Assembly (NCBI GenBank): GCA_025463215.1
Contig: JAOBWF010000159.1
Span: 1-64,000 of the forward strand
Reading direction: 5' to 3'
DNA: 64,000 bases
DNA from: Acidobacteriota bacterium
GTDB lineage: Bacteria > Acidobacteriota > Vicinamibacteria > Vicinamibacterales > CAVVIG01
The notes under the pieces were generated by a model. The model was given only the letters and a program-made list of their open reading frames with translations. It had not been told where the DNA came from and made no database searches. Each line of letters starts with the position of its first letter. Position 1 is the first letter of the stretch. Made by a program: the position numbers and the translations under genes. This document shows, piece by piece, positions 27,163 through 36,990 of this stretch.

Positions 27163-29013
27163 ATGAGAGTCAGCCGGCCTGTCCTCACTCTGCTCGTGGC
27201 CCTGTCCGGGCTGTCGAGCCTGCTCGCCGGCGCGACCACTCAGATGGACGTCAAGGACATCCGCCCGGGGATGGTCGGGATCGGCCATACGGTGTTCGAC
27301 GGCACCCATGTCGAGCAGTTCAAGGCCAACATCCTCGGCGTGCTCGAGAACGTCATCGGGCCCCACCGCAACCTCATTCTCGCCAAGCTCGAAGGCGGAC
27401 CGCTGGCGAACACCGGCGTCATCGCCGGGATGAGCGGCAGCCCCGTGTATGTGGACGGCAAGCTGATCGGCGCCGTGTCGTACGCGCTCGGCAGCTTTTC
27501 CAAGGAACCGATCGCCGGCATCACGCCGATCGCCGAGATGACCGAATCGACCGCCTTCAACGACGTGCGCCCGCCTGGCGCGCGCGTCAAGGTCGAGTTC
27601 CCGCTCACCCGTGAAGGACTGTCCGCCGCATTCCGTAAGGCGCTGGCGTGGAATCGTCCGTTCGCCGAACGCCCGAACGACGCCGAGCTGAACGGGATCG
27701 CGGCGGTGGCCGGGCTCGCCGGCGGTCCGCTCGGCACCCTGCTCCGCCCGATCGCGACGCCGCTCGTGATGTCCGGCTTCGAACCGGATCTTGCCGACCT
27801 GTTCGGCGGGGCCTTTCGCGATCAGGGGTTCGTGCCGACCGGCGGCAGCGTCGCGGGCATGCGCGTGGGGGAAAAACCGTACGAAGGGCCGCTCAAGCCG
27901 GGGGACGCAGTCGGCGTAATGCTCGTCGGCGGCGATCTGATGCTCGGCGGCACCGGCACCGTGACGCACATCGACGGCAACCGCGTCTACGCGTTCGGTC
28001 ACCCGATGTACAACCTCGGGCCGACCGAGTTCCCGATGACGCGCGCCTACGTCTACACCGTGCTGCCGAGCCTGTTCTCGTCGATGAAGCTGTCGACGAC
28101 CGGCGAGGTCATCGGCACTGTCGTTCAAGATCGCGCCGCCGCGATCGCGGGCGTGCTCGGCAACGGCCCGCGCCTGATTCCGATCACCGTCTCGCTCGAA
28201 TCGACCCGCGCGCCGAAACAGACGTTCCATTTCGGGGTCGTCAACGATCCGCTGTTCGGGCCGCTGATGACCTACGCCAGCATCCTGAACACGCTCGGCT
28301 CGTACGAGCGGCAGTTCGGCGCCGCGACCTTCAGCGTTCACGGTTCGGCCAAGGTCCGCAAGCACGAGGCGATTGCCTTCGACAACCTGTTTGCCGGCGA
28401 TCAGTCCTCGATGGGCGCCGCCTCCTACATCGTCGGCCCGATGAGCGCGTTGATGGGCAACGACTACGAGAAGGTCGACTTCGAATCGCTCGACATCGCC
28501 TTCGCGACGACGGAAGAACCGAAGACGGCGACGCTCGAGCGGGTCTGGCTCGACGACCCGCGGCCGCGCGCCGGGCGGACGGTGCCGCTCAAGGTGATGT
28601 TCCGGACGTATCGCGGCGACGAGGTGGTGCGCACGCTGCCGATCGAGATTCCGGCGAACGCCTCCGGCTCACTGTCGCTGCTGGTGTCGGATGGCGCGCG
28701 GCTGGCGATGAACGAGCAGCGCGAGGCGCGGGCGCCGCAGCCGCGCAGCGTCGATCAGGTCATCCGGACGCTCAACAAGGGCCGGCGCAACAACTCGCTC
28801 TACATCAAGCTGCTCGGCTCGGATGCCGGCGCGGTCGTCAACGGCGAGCTGCTGGCGGCGCTGCCGCCGTCGGTCCTCGGCGTGCTCGAGGGCGATCGCA
28901 ACGGCGGCAGCTTCAACCCGCTGCACAACGCCACGATCGGCCAGTGGGAGCTCCCCACGGAACACGCGGTCGCGGGCTCCCGGACACTGACGATCACCAT
29001 CTCTCAAAATTAA
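27163..29013 (+). CDS. SpoIVB/S55-type peptidase domain protein
   Basis: MDVKDIRPGMVGIGHTVFDG...GVIAGMSGSPVYVDGKLIGAVSYALGSFSKEPIAGITPI, S55-like GMSGSP motif; signal peptide. Confidence 0.85.
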   Translation: MRVSRPVLTLLVALSGLSSLLAGATTQMDVKDIRPGMVGIGHTVFDGTHVEQFKANILGVLENVIGPHRNLILAKLEGGPLANTGVIAGMSGSPVYVDGKLIGAVSYALGSFSKEPIAGITPIAEMTESTAFNDVRPPGARVKVEFPLTREGLSAAFRKALAWNRPFAERPNDAELNGIAAVAGLAGGPLGTLLRPIATPLVMSGFEPDLADLFGGAFRDQGFVPTGGSVAGMRVGEKPYEGPLKPGDAVGVMLVGGDLMLGGTGTVTHIDGNRVYAFGHPMYNLGPTEFPMTRAYVYTVLPSLFSSMKLSTTGEVIGTVVQDRAAAIAGVLGNGPRLIPITVSLESTRAPKQTFHFGVVNDPLFGPLMTYASILNTLGSYERQFGAATFSVHGSAKVRKHEAIAFDNLFAGDQSSMGAASYIVGPMSALMGNDYEKVDFESLDIAFATTEEPKTATLERVWLDDPRPRAGRTVPLKVMFRTYRGDEVVRTLPIEIPANASGSLSLLVSDGARLAMNEQREARAPQPRSVDQVIRTLNKGRRNNSLYIKLLGSDAGAVVNGELLAALPPSVLGVLEGDRNGGSFNPLHNATIGQWELPTEHAVAGSRTLTITISQN

Positions 29014-31256
29014 TGCCTATCCGTCCTCGTCTGCTGCTGACGACGATCCTGGTCGCGTCCGCACTGCTGCCGGCGCACGCGTCATCGCCGAAGTTTTTTC
29101 TCGCCGCGACACAGACCGATTTCCTCAAGGGGGACGTCGAGAACCTGTCGGTCGACAACCACGGACAGCTGACGCTGGGTCCGATCACCGAGCTGGTCTA
29201 TGAGACCTCGGCGCCGTTTCTCTGGTCCATGGTCGCGGCGCCCGACGGCACGCTGTTCGTCGGCACCGGCAACGAGGGCAAGGTGTTCCGCATCGACGCG
29301 CAGGGCAAAGGCTCGATCTTCTTCGACAGCGCCGAGCTCGAAGCGCACGCGCTCGCGCTCGCGCCCAACGGCGGGCTGTACGTCGGCACCTCACCCGACG
29401 GCAAGATTTACAAAGTCGATCGCAACGGCGCGGCGACGACGTTCTTCAGCGGCGAGGACAAGTACATCTGGGCGCTCGCGGTCGACGCCAAGGGGAATCT
29501 TTTCGCCGGAACGGGCGACAAAGGCGTGATCCACAAGATCACTCCCGACGGCAAAGGCTCGGTGTTCTACAAGACGAACACGACCCACATCACCGCGCTC
29601 GCCTTCGACAGGACCGGCAACCTGCTGGTCGGCACCGGCACCCCGGGCAAGGTGATGCGGATCGATCCGGACGGCAAGCCGTTCCTGCTGCTCGATTCGC
29701 CCTTCCAGGAAATCCGCGCGCTGCGCTTCGACGACAAGGGCGTGCTCTACGTCGCGGCGCTCAGCGGCCGGCCGACGACGGGCGGCGCCGCGCCGGTCGT
29801 GACCGACAGCGGTCCCGATCGGATCACCGGCGGCGACGTCGTGCGCGCACCGATCGCCTCGGTCTCGGCGGAGATCACGTCGATGTCGATCGTCGACGTC
29901 GGCAGTTCGGGGACGTCATCGTCACCGCGCGAAGACCGGCGCGCGCCGAAGGGGGGCGTCTACCGCATCTCGCCGGACGGTTTGTGGGACGAGATCTGGG
30001 AATCGAAAGACGACTCGCCCTACGACCTCACGTTCGATCGCAACGGCGCGCTGATTGTCGGCACGGGCAGCAAAGGGAAGCTGTACCGGATGGAAGGCGA
30101 TCCGCTGCGGCCGACATTGCTGGCGCGCGCGGCGGCGCAGCAGGTCACCGCGTTCTACAAGGACCCGGCAGGCCGTTTGTATTACGCCACCGCCAACCCG
30201 GGAAAATTGTTCCGCGTCTCGCCCGAGCGCGCGACGCGCGGCACCTACGATTCGGATGTCCGCGACGCGCAGATGGTGTCGACCTGGGGGACCATCAGCT
30301 GGCGCGGAACCATCGCCGCCGGCAACGCGATCGAGTTGTTCACGCGCGCCGGCAACACCGAGACGCCCGACGACACGTGGAGCCCGTGGTCCGCAGCCTA
30401 CGGCAACCCGCTCGGATCGCCGATCACCAGCCCGAAGGCGCGCTACCTGCAATGGCGCGCGGTCCTCACCGGCAAGGGTGACGGCCCGGTGCTGACGTCG
30501 GTCACCGCCGCGTACCTGCAGCGCAACCTCCGGCCGGTCGTCCGCAGCATCACGGTCCACCCGCCGGGGATCGTCTTTCAGAAGCCATTCACGACCGGTG
30601 ATCCGGACCTCGCCGGCTTCGACGATCAGTCGACGCCGGAGCGCAAGCTCGCCGCCGCCGCGAGCGCGCAGCCTGGTTCCTCGTCGTCGCTCGGCCGCCG
30701 GACGTATCAGAAAGGGCTGCAGACGCTGCTCTGGAAGGCCGACGACGAGAACGACGACGACCTGGTCTACGACGTCCTGTTCCGGCGCGAAGGCGAGTTG
30801 GCGTGGAAGACGCTGCGCAAGGCGACGACCGACGCGATCCTCGTGTGGGACACGACGACGGTCCCGAACGGCACGTACTTCGTCAAGATCGTCGCGTCAG
30901 ACGCGGCGTCGAATCCGATGAGCACCGCGCTCACCGGCGAGCTCGACAGCGTGGCGTTCGAAGTGGACAACACCCCGCCGTCGATTGTCGTCGGCACCGT
31001 CCGGCTCGAGCGCGGCCGCACGATCATCCCGTTCGACGTCAAGGATGACCACTCCCCCGTCCAGAAAGTGGAGTTCTCGCAGGACGGCCAGCGCTGGCGC
31101 GGCGTCTTTCCGGTCGACGGCATCGCCGATTCGCGCGAGGAACATTACGAGCTCGCGGTCGACGGCGAGCTCGGCGAGCGCGGCCTGACGCTGCGCGCGA
31201 GCGACTCGATGAACAACGTCGAGACGATCAACGTCGCGGCGCCGCGGCGTCCATAG
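29013..31256 (+). CDS. Secreted beta-propeller protein with C-terminal Ig/Fn3-like region
   Basis: Signal peptide; repeated GTLFVGTGNEGKVFRID / GGLYVGTSPDGKIYKVD / GNLFAGTGDKGVIHKI blades; TAATG overlap with the S55 gene. Confidence 0.8.
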   Translation: MPIRPRLLLTTILVASALLPAHASSPKFFLAATQTDFLKGDVENLSVDNHGQLTLGPITELVYETSAPFLWSMVAAPDGTLFVGTGNEGKVFRIDAQGKGSIFFDSAELEAHALALAPNGGLYVGTSPDGKIYKVDRNGAATTFFSGEDKYIWALAVDAKGNLFAGTGDKGVIHKITPDGKGSVFYKTNTTHITALAFDRTGNLLVGTGTPGKVMRIDPDGKPFLLLDSPFQEIRALRFDDKGVLYVAALSGRPTTGGAAPVVTDSGPDRITGGDVVRAPIASVSAEITSMSIVDVGSSGTSSSPREDRRAPKGGVYRISPDGLWDEIWESKDDSPYDLTFDRNGALIVGTGSKGKLYRMEGDPLRPTLLARAAAQQVTAFYKDPAGRLYYATANPGKLFRVSPERATRGTYDSDVRDAQMVSTWGTISWRGTIAAGNAIELFTRAGNTETPDDTWSPWSAAYGNPLGSPITSPKARYLQWRAVLTGKGDGPVLTSVTAAYLQRNLRPVVRSITVHPPGIVFQKPFTTGDPDLAGFDDQSTPERKLAAAASAQPGSSSSLGRRTYQKGLQTLLWKADDENDDDLVYDVLFRREGELAWKTLRKATTDAILVWDTTTVPNGTYFVKIVASDAASNPMSTALTGELDSVAFEVDNTPPSIVVGTVRLERGRTIIPFDVKDDHSPVQKVEFSQDGQRWRGVFPVDGIADSREEHYELAVDGELGERGLTLRASDSMNNVETINVAAPRRP

Positions 31257-31313
31257 AGGCACCAGGCCGGCCGCTCTGCTCGTCTCCGTCCCCGCTGCCT
31301 CCCCGGACGAGAG

Positions 31314-33908
31314 TCATTCGGCGCGCAATGCGGTCATCGGATCGACCCGCAGCGCGCGCAGCGTCGGCATCACGCTACCCACAACCGTCATCACTGCCGA
31401 CAACCCGACCGCCGCGAGCAGCGTCGGTGCATCGGCCGGTTTCACGCCGGCGAGCAGCGCTTCCATGCTCCGTCCGGCGACGTAGGCGAGCCCCACGCCC
31501 GGTATCACCCCGGCGAGCGCGAGCAGGACGGTGCGGCCGACGACCAGCCGCAGAATGTCGCCGGACTGCGCGCCGAGCGCCATGCGAACGCCGATCTCCT
31601 GCGCCCGCTGCGATACCGAGAAGGACAGCAGACCGTGGATGCCGATGCCGGCGAGCACGAAGGCGATCACCGCGAAGGCCGACAACACCGTGACCTGCGC
31701 CGAGCGCGACGCGGTGTCGCGCTCGACCACCTCGGTCAAGGTGTTCATGTCGGCGACCGGCATGGTCGGATCAATCTGGTGGATCAGCGCGCGAATGGCG
31801 CCGGCCTGCGTTTCTGGCGGCGTGCTGGTCCGCACCACCAGCCACCGCGGCACGTAGCCGACGATGTTGCCGTCGTCGACCTGACGGAACGGCAGGTAGA
31901 CCTGCGGCTCGGCGTCGCGCTCGAGGCCGCGCATCAGCACGTCCCCCGCCACGCCGGCGATGACCCGCTCGTTGAGCGCGAACGTGAAGTGATGCCCGAT
32001 CGCCGACACCGGCGTCTCCTTGGGAAGGAACCGCTTGACGAACGACTCGCTGACGACCGCCACGTACTGGGTGTCATGCGTGTCGCCGTCGCTGGTGTCG
32101 CGCCCGTGCTTGATCGGAATGTTCATCGTCGCGAAGTAACCGGGGGTGACATATCGCAGGAACGCGTTCTTGTTCTCGGCCCGGTTGACCGGCGCACCAT
32201 CCATCGAGACCGGCCAGATCCCGCCCTTCATCCTGCCCAGCGGCAGATGACTGACGAACGCGGCGTTGGTCACGCCGGGAAGGGCCCGCGCGCCCGCGAT
32301 CACGCGTGTGTAGAACGCGTCGCGCGTGACGACCTTGTTGAACTGCGGAATGGGCAGCGGCGTCTGCATCGTGAGGACGCCTTCCGGTTCGAATCCCGGG
32401 TTCTTCAACTGGATGGTCCACAGCGCCCGGATCAGGAGCCCCGCCGATACCAGCAGGACGACGGATGCCACGATTTCGATGATGACGAGCGTCGCTCGCA
32501 CGCCCTCCTTCTGACCGCCGCCGGAGCGGGCGCCTTCACGCAGCCCGGTGAGATCGGCCTGCCCGGCGCGCCGCATCGGCGCCAGGCCGAACACGAGTCC
32601 GGTGACAAGGGTGAGCGCGATCGCGAAGAGCAGGACGCGGAGGTCGACGGTCGGGGCGCTGGCCAGCGGCAGCGCCGTCGGCACCAGCCGGTTCAGCAGC
32701 GGGACCGCGGCGTACGCGATCGCCACGCCGAGCGCGCCGCCGCCGACCGCGAGCAGCAGGCTTTCGGTCATCAGCTGCCGGATCATCCGCTCGCGACCGG
32801 CGCCCATGGCGGTGCGCACGGCGAGTTCACGGCGGCGCTCGAGGGCGCGGGCGAGCAGGAGGTTGGCGAGATTGGCGCAGGCGATCAGCAGCACGCACGC
32901 GGCCGCGCCCGAGAGCGCGTACAACAGCAACCTCGCCTGCTGGGAGACGCCATCGTCCGAGAGACGCGTCAGGTTCGCGCCGACGTCCTTGTTCTCGGCC
33001 GGGAACTGCTGCTTGGATCGCGCCGCCAGCACGTCCATCTCGGCCCGCGCCTGCGCCAGCGAGACGCCGGCGCGCAGCCGGCCGACGCTGTACTGCCAGT
33101 TGTCGTTGCGGTCGACGTAGGCCTGCTCGTTGAAACGCAGCGGCGTCCAGTAGGACACCTCGCTCACCGGGAACCGGAACGCCGGCGGCATGACGCCGAT
33201 CACCGTGAATGACTCAGCGTCGAGCAGCAGCTGGCGGCCGAGGATCGACGGATCGCCGCCGAACTGCCGCTGCCACAGGCGGTAGCTGAGGATCATCGTG
33301 CCGGGCGCGCCGTCGCGGTCGTCCTGCTCGGTGAAGAGCCGGCCGATCAGCGGCTGGACGCGAAGGGTCTGAAACAGATCGTGGGACACGGCCGTGCCTT
33401 CGACCCGCTGCGGCTCGCCGAAGCCGACCAGATTGCCGGACGCGGCGTGGTGCAGGCCGATGCTCTCGAACACCGTGCTGCCCGCTTTCCAGTCGCGATA
33501 GTTCGCCGCCGACAGCTCCAGCTGGGAGTAGGCCGGCGTTTTCTCGTACAGACGGACCAGACGGTCCGCCTGCGGAAACGGCAGCGGCCGCAGCAGCACG
33601 AAATCGGTCACGGAGAAAGCGGCAGTGGTCGCGCCGATGCCGAGCGCGACAATCACGATCGCGGTGATCGCGAAACCCGGCGCGCGGCGCAGCATGCGGG
33701 CCGAGTAGCTCACGTCCTGGCGCAGCAGATCCCAGTGCACCAGCAGCGCATTGCCCAAAATGTCGGGAACCGTCTCGAGCAAGACGCCGGCGACACCGAA
33801 CGCCCCGGCGCCGGCAACCCGCCGCGCGAACACCGCACGCATCTCGTCGCCGTACTCGTTCCGGAACGACGCCGGATAGGCGCGCAGCAGCAGTGTATAA
33901 ATCCTCAA
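31314..33908 (-). CDS. ADOP-type ABC permease with N-terminal permease-prefix domain
   Basis: MRIYTLLLRAYPASFRNEYGDEMRAVFARR prefix plus MacB/FtsX core; TTG start. Confidence 0.92.
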   Translation of the reverse strand: MRIYTLLLRAYPASFRNEYGDEMRAVFARRVAGAGAFGVAGVLLETVPDILGNALLVHWDLLRQDVSYSARMLRRAPGFAITAIVIVALGIGATTAAFSVTDFVLLRPLPFPQADRLVRLYEKTPAYSQLELSAANYRDWKAGSTVFESIGLHHAASGNLVGFGEPQRVEGTAVSHDLFQTLRVQPLIGRLFTEQDDRDGAPGTMILSYRLWQRQFGGDPSILGRQLLLDAESFTVIGVMPPAFRFPVSEVSYWTPLRFNEQAYVDRNDNWQYSVGRLRAGVSLAQARAEMDVLAARSKQQFPAENKDVGANLTRLSDDGVSQQARLLLYALSGAAACVLLIACANLANLLLARALERRRELAVRTAMGAGRERMIRQLMTESLLLAVGGGALGVAIAYAAVPLLNRLVPTALPLASAPTVDLRVLLFAIALTLVTGLVFGLAPMRRAGQADLTGLREGARSGGGQKEGVRATLVIIEIVASVVLLVSAGLLIRALWTIQLKNPGFEPEGVLTMQTPLPIPQFNKVVTRDAFYTRVIAGARALPGVTNAAFVSHLPLGRMKGGIWPVSMDGAPVNRAENKNAFLRYVTPGYFATMNIPIKHGRDTSDGDTHDTQYVAVVSESFVKRFLPKETPVSAIGHHFTFALNERVIAGVAGDVLMRGLERDAEPQVYLPFRQVDDGNIVGYVPRWLVVRTSTPPETQAGAIRALIHQIDPTMPVADMNTLTEVVERDTASRSAQVTVLSAFAVIAFVLAGIGIHGLLSFSVSQRAQEIGVRMALGAQSGDILRLVVGRTVLLALAGVIPGVGLAYVAGRSMEALLAGVKPADAPTLLAAVGLSAVMTVVGSVMPTLRALRVDPMTALRAE

Positions 33909-33936
33909 ATCCCTAAATCCTCAAATCCTCGGATTG

Positions 33937-34263
33937 CTAAGCCTTTCCCGGCGCGAAGCCGACCGCGCGCGCCATCTTCACGAGCTGACCGAGGCGACGC
34001 GCTTCCGCCCTGGCGGCGGTCGCGCCGTCGGGCGTGATCCGGTAATAGCGCCGGCGCTCGTCGTCCTCTTCCGGCGCCGGCCGATCGCGGGTCTCGACGA
34101 TCAGCCCCTGTTCGAGCATGCGCTGGATGGAGCGATAGAGCGTCCCGGCGCTGAGCTTGAGCTCGCCGCCGGTGCGGGCAGCGACGTCCTGGATGATGGC
34201 GTAGCCGTGGCGGTCTTCTTCCGCCAGGGCGAGCAGGATGTGAAAGGTGGCAGCGGGCAGCAT
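33937..34263 (-). CDS. PadR family transcriptional regulator
   Basis: MLPAATFHILLALAEEDRHGYAIIQDVAARTGGELKLSAGTLYRSIQRMLEQGLI. Confidence 0.93.
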   Translation of the reverse strand: MLPAATFHILLALAEEDRHGYAIIQDVAARTGGELKLSAGTLYRSIQRMLEQGLIVETRDRPAPEEDDERRRYYRITPDGATAARAEARRLGQLVKMARAVGFAPGKA

Positions 34264-34272
34264 GTCGTCCAA

Positions 34273-34308
34273 CTATAGCCACACTGGGTATACTCTCCAA
34301 GGCTATAG
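34273..34308. promoter_or_regulatory. Candidate PadR operator: CTATAGCC-N20-GGCTATAG
   Basis: Perfect 8-bp inverted repeat immediately upstream of padR in the divergent gap. Confidence 0.55.
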
Positions 34309-34335
34309 ACGGGGCGCGGGCTAGAATGGTTCGCT

Positions 34336-34698
34336 ATGGATAAGACGTTCCTGCTGCTGGGGGCAGTGGCGGCCTTTCTCGCGGTCGCCCTCGGCGCCTT
34401 CGGCGCGCACGGCCTGCGCGGCCGGTTGTCACCGGAGATGCTCGGCGTATTCCAGACCGGCGTCCAGTACCACATGTACCACGCCCTGGCGCTGATCCTG
34501 GTCGCCGGGATCATGGGCCGGATGAGCGGCTGGCTGATTCACACCGCCGGCTGGTGCTTCGTCGCCGGCATCGTCTTTTTTTCCGGCAGCCTGTATCTGC
34601 TGGCGGTCACCGGCGTCACCATCCTCGGTGCGGTGACACCGATCGGCGGACTGCTCTTTCTGATCGGCTGGGCGTGCCTCGCCTTCGCCGCGATCTGA
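34336..34698 (+). CDS. DUF423 family membrane protein
   Basis: ALGAFGAHGLRGRLSPEMLGVFQTGVQYHMYHALALI and GSLYLLAVTGVTILGAVTPIGGLLFLIGW. Confidence 0.9.
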   Translation: MDKTFLLLGAVAAFLAVALGAFGAHGLRGRLSPEMLGVFQTGVQYHMYHALALILVAGIMGRMSGWLIHTAGWCFVAGIVFFSGSLYLLAVTGVTILGAVTPIGGLLFLIGWACLAFAAI

Positions 34699-34765
34699 TG
34701 AACCCGCGAATCGTGGCGGCGTCGGCTCTTCGCGTGCGTCATGCCCTCATGGTCGGGGTCATGCG

Positions 34766-35188
34766 GTGATCCGGATTACCGAGACCATTGCGATCGAGGA
34801 GCGCGAACTCGACGAGCGCTTCGTCCGCGCGTCGGGGCCTGGCGGGCAGAACGTCAACAAGGTGTCGACCGCCGTCGAGCTCCGGTTCGACGTCACCGGC
34901 TCGTCGCTGCCGGCGGACATGAAGACCCGGTTGACCGCGCTCGCCGGCACCCGCATCAGCACCGACGGCGTGCTGTTGATCGACAGCCGCGAGCATCGGA
35001 CGCAGGTGCAGAACCGCGAGGCGGCGCGGGCGCGGCTGGTCGCGCTGCTGCAGCTCGCCGCGAAGCGGCCGAAGCCGCGCCGGCCGACGAGGCCGAAACG
35101 CGCGGCCAAGGAAAAACGGCTCGAGTCGAAGCGCCAGCGCAGCGAAGTGAAAACGCTGCGCGGCCGCGGTGGCCGCGGCGACGACTGA
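34766..35188 (+). CDS. arfB: Alternative ribosome-rescue factor / peptidyl-tRNA hydrolase (GGQ)
   Basis: RASGPGGQNVNKVSTAVELRF GGQ motif; basic C-terminal tail. Confidence 0.92.
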   Translation: MIRITETIAIEERELDERFVRASGPGGQNVNKVSTAVELRFDVTGSSLPADMKTRLTALAGTRISTDGVLLIDSREHRTQVQNREAARARLVALLQLAAKRPKPRRPTRPKRAAKEKRLESKRQRSEVKTLRGRGGRGDD

Positions 35189-35200
35189 CGCGGAGGACGA

Positions 35201-36283
35201 ATGAACCGCCGCTCCTTCCTTCATCGTACGGGGATGACCGCGGCTGCGCTCGCGGTCGGCGGCCGATCGGGGCTGCTGGCGCAGCCGGACGCACCCCGCT
35301 GGCGCGTCTTCGAGATCACGACGATGGTGCGCGTCCGCGAGCCGCGCGGCGCGACGCGCGTGTGGCTGCCGACGCCGCTGGCCGTCGCTCCCTATCAGCA
35401 CACGATGGGCGATACCTACCATCCCGGCGGCGGCACCGCCGTAATGATCGAAACCAACGCGAACGAGCCGGACATTCTCGGCTGCTCCTGGGATGACGGA
35501 ATCGATCCGGCCGTCACGCTCGTCAGCCGCGTCGCCACGATCGATCACGCGGTCGATCTGACCCGACCCGCGGTGCCGCCACCGCCCGACCTGACCGCGC
35601 TCAGCCGCTTTCTGCGCCCGACCAGGCTGATCCCGATCGACGGCATCGTCCGGACGACGGCGGACACGATCGTCAAGGGCGCGGGCACCGACATCGAGCG
35701 CGCGCGGGCAATTTACGACTGGATCGTCGAGCACACGTTTCGCGATCCGAAGACGCGGGGCTGCGGCACCGGCGACATCCGGTTCATGCTCGAGTCGGGA
35801 AATCTGGGCGGCAAGTGCGCCGATTTGAACGGGCTGTTCGTCGGCCTGTGCCGCGCGGCGGGCCTTCCGGCGCGCGACGTCTACGGTCTGCGCGTCGCGC
35901 CGTCGGCGCGCGGCTTCAGCAGTCTCGGTCTGTCGTCAGCTGACGCGACCAAAGCGCAGCATTGCCGCGCGGAGGTCTACCTCGCCGGTTACGGGTGGGT
36001 GCCGGTCGATCCGGCCGACGTCCGCAAGGTCGCGCTCGAGGAACCGCCCGGCGGTCTCGCGATCGACGACGAGCGCGTCCGGCTGGCCCGCGAGCGGCTG
36101 TTCGGATCGTGGGAGATGAACTGGATCGCGTACAACTTCGCCAACGATGTCGAGCTGCGCGGCTCGCGGCGGAAGCCGCTGGGATACTTCATGTATCCAC
36201 AGGCAGAGACCGCCGACGGTCCGCTAGACAGCCTCGACGCGGAGCGCTTCACGTACAGCATCACCGTGCGGGAAGTCCCCTGA
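35201..36283 (+). CDS. Transglutaminase-like domain protein, Tat-like signal
   Basis: MNRRSFLHRTGMTAAALAVGG; GKCADLNGLFVGLCRAAGLPARDVYG and AEVYLAGYGWVPVDPADV. Confidence 0.88.
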   Translation: MNRRSFLHRTGMTAAALAVGGRSGLLAQPDAPRWRVFEITTMVRVREPRGATRVWLPTPLAVAPYQHTMGDTYHPGGGTAVMIETNANEPDILGCSWDDGIDPAVTLVSRVATIDHAVDLTRPAVPPPPDLTALSRFLRPTRLIPIDGIVRTTADTIVKGAGTDIERARAIYDWIVEHTFRDPKTRGCGTGDIRFMLESGNLGGKCADLNGLFVGLCRAAGLPARDVYGLRVAPSARGFSSLGLSSADATKAQHCRAEVYLAGYGWVPVDPADVRKVALEEPPGGLAIDDERVRLARERLFGSWEMNWIAYNFANDVELRGSRRKPLGYFMYPQAETADGPLDSLDAERFTYSITVREVP

Positions 36284-36290
36284 CATGGCG

Positions 36291-36324
36291 ACGTCCGCGC
36301 GAACCGCCCTTCGGCCGCGGACGT
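36291..36324. terminator. ACGTCCGCG...CGCGGACGT hairpin between convergent genes
   Basis: 9-bp perfect inverted repeat in the 36283/36371 gap, no T-tract. Confidence 0.4.
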
Positions 36325-36370
36325 GGCCGTCGCCTACCTGACGACTCCGCGCCGTCCAGAGAGCGACGCG

Positions 36371-36829
36371 CTAGCTGACGCGGGTGAAGTCGCGCGACAC
36401 CGTCGCGCCGGCATCGTCGGTATAGGACACGACCAGCGGACTTTCCGTCGCCGCCGCGGAAGGATCCGCGGTACGCAGGGTCACTGTTTTCCGATCGGCG
36501 ATGCGAATCGTGATCTGCTGGCGGCCGCGGTTGACGTCGATCACGGTGCCTTCGGTCCTCTCTGCGCCGTCGCGAATGACGACGCGGCGGCCGGCGAACG
36601 CGCTCAGTGGATCCGGCGGCGTGCCCTTGCCGCCGAAATGCAGAATCTTCTTCGCCTGATCCGCGACCCGCCTGACGCCGTCCGCGATGACGCCGCCGGC
36701 GTGGTGCTCCGCCTCGATCGTTTCGTCAGTGGCAATGGTGCCGGTGACGCCCTGGATCGGCGGCGCGGTCTGCGCCGTGGCCCTGGCGGAACAGATGAGC
36801 AGCAGGAACAGCGCAGGGATCAGCCGCAT
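36371..36829 (-). CDS. Secreted hypothetical protein
   Basis: Signal peptide MRLIPALFLLLICSARATAQ; SH3-like C-terminal region. Confidence 0.65.
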   Translation of the reverse strand: MRLIPALFLLLICSARATAQTAPPIQGVTGTIATDETIEAEHHAGGVIADGVRRVADQAKKILHFGGKGTPPDPLSAFAGRRVVIRDGAERTEGTVIDVNRGRQQITIRIADRKTVTLRTADPSAAATESPLVVSYTDDAGATVSRDFTRVS

Positions 36830-36990
36830 ATATACACCTGCGTACCAGCTTACACCTCCGGCGACACCGCCATCGATCCTTCGCCGGCCGCCACCGACGC
36901 GCCGCCCACCTGCACGCCGGTGATCACCTTGCTGGAAGACCAAGGCCGGCGCTGGGCTACCATAGGTCTTCTTTCCGTGGAGGAACCGAC

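Noticed and set aside
26988-27239. 83-aa minus-strand ORF overlapping the trp leader
   Set aside because: Different frame from the Trp-rich leader, overlaps the 27163 gene antisense and lacks conserved motifs
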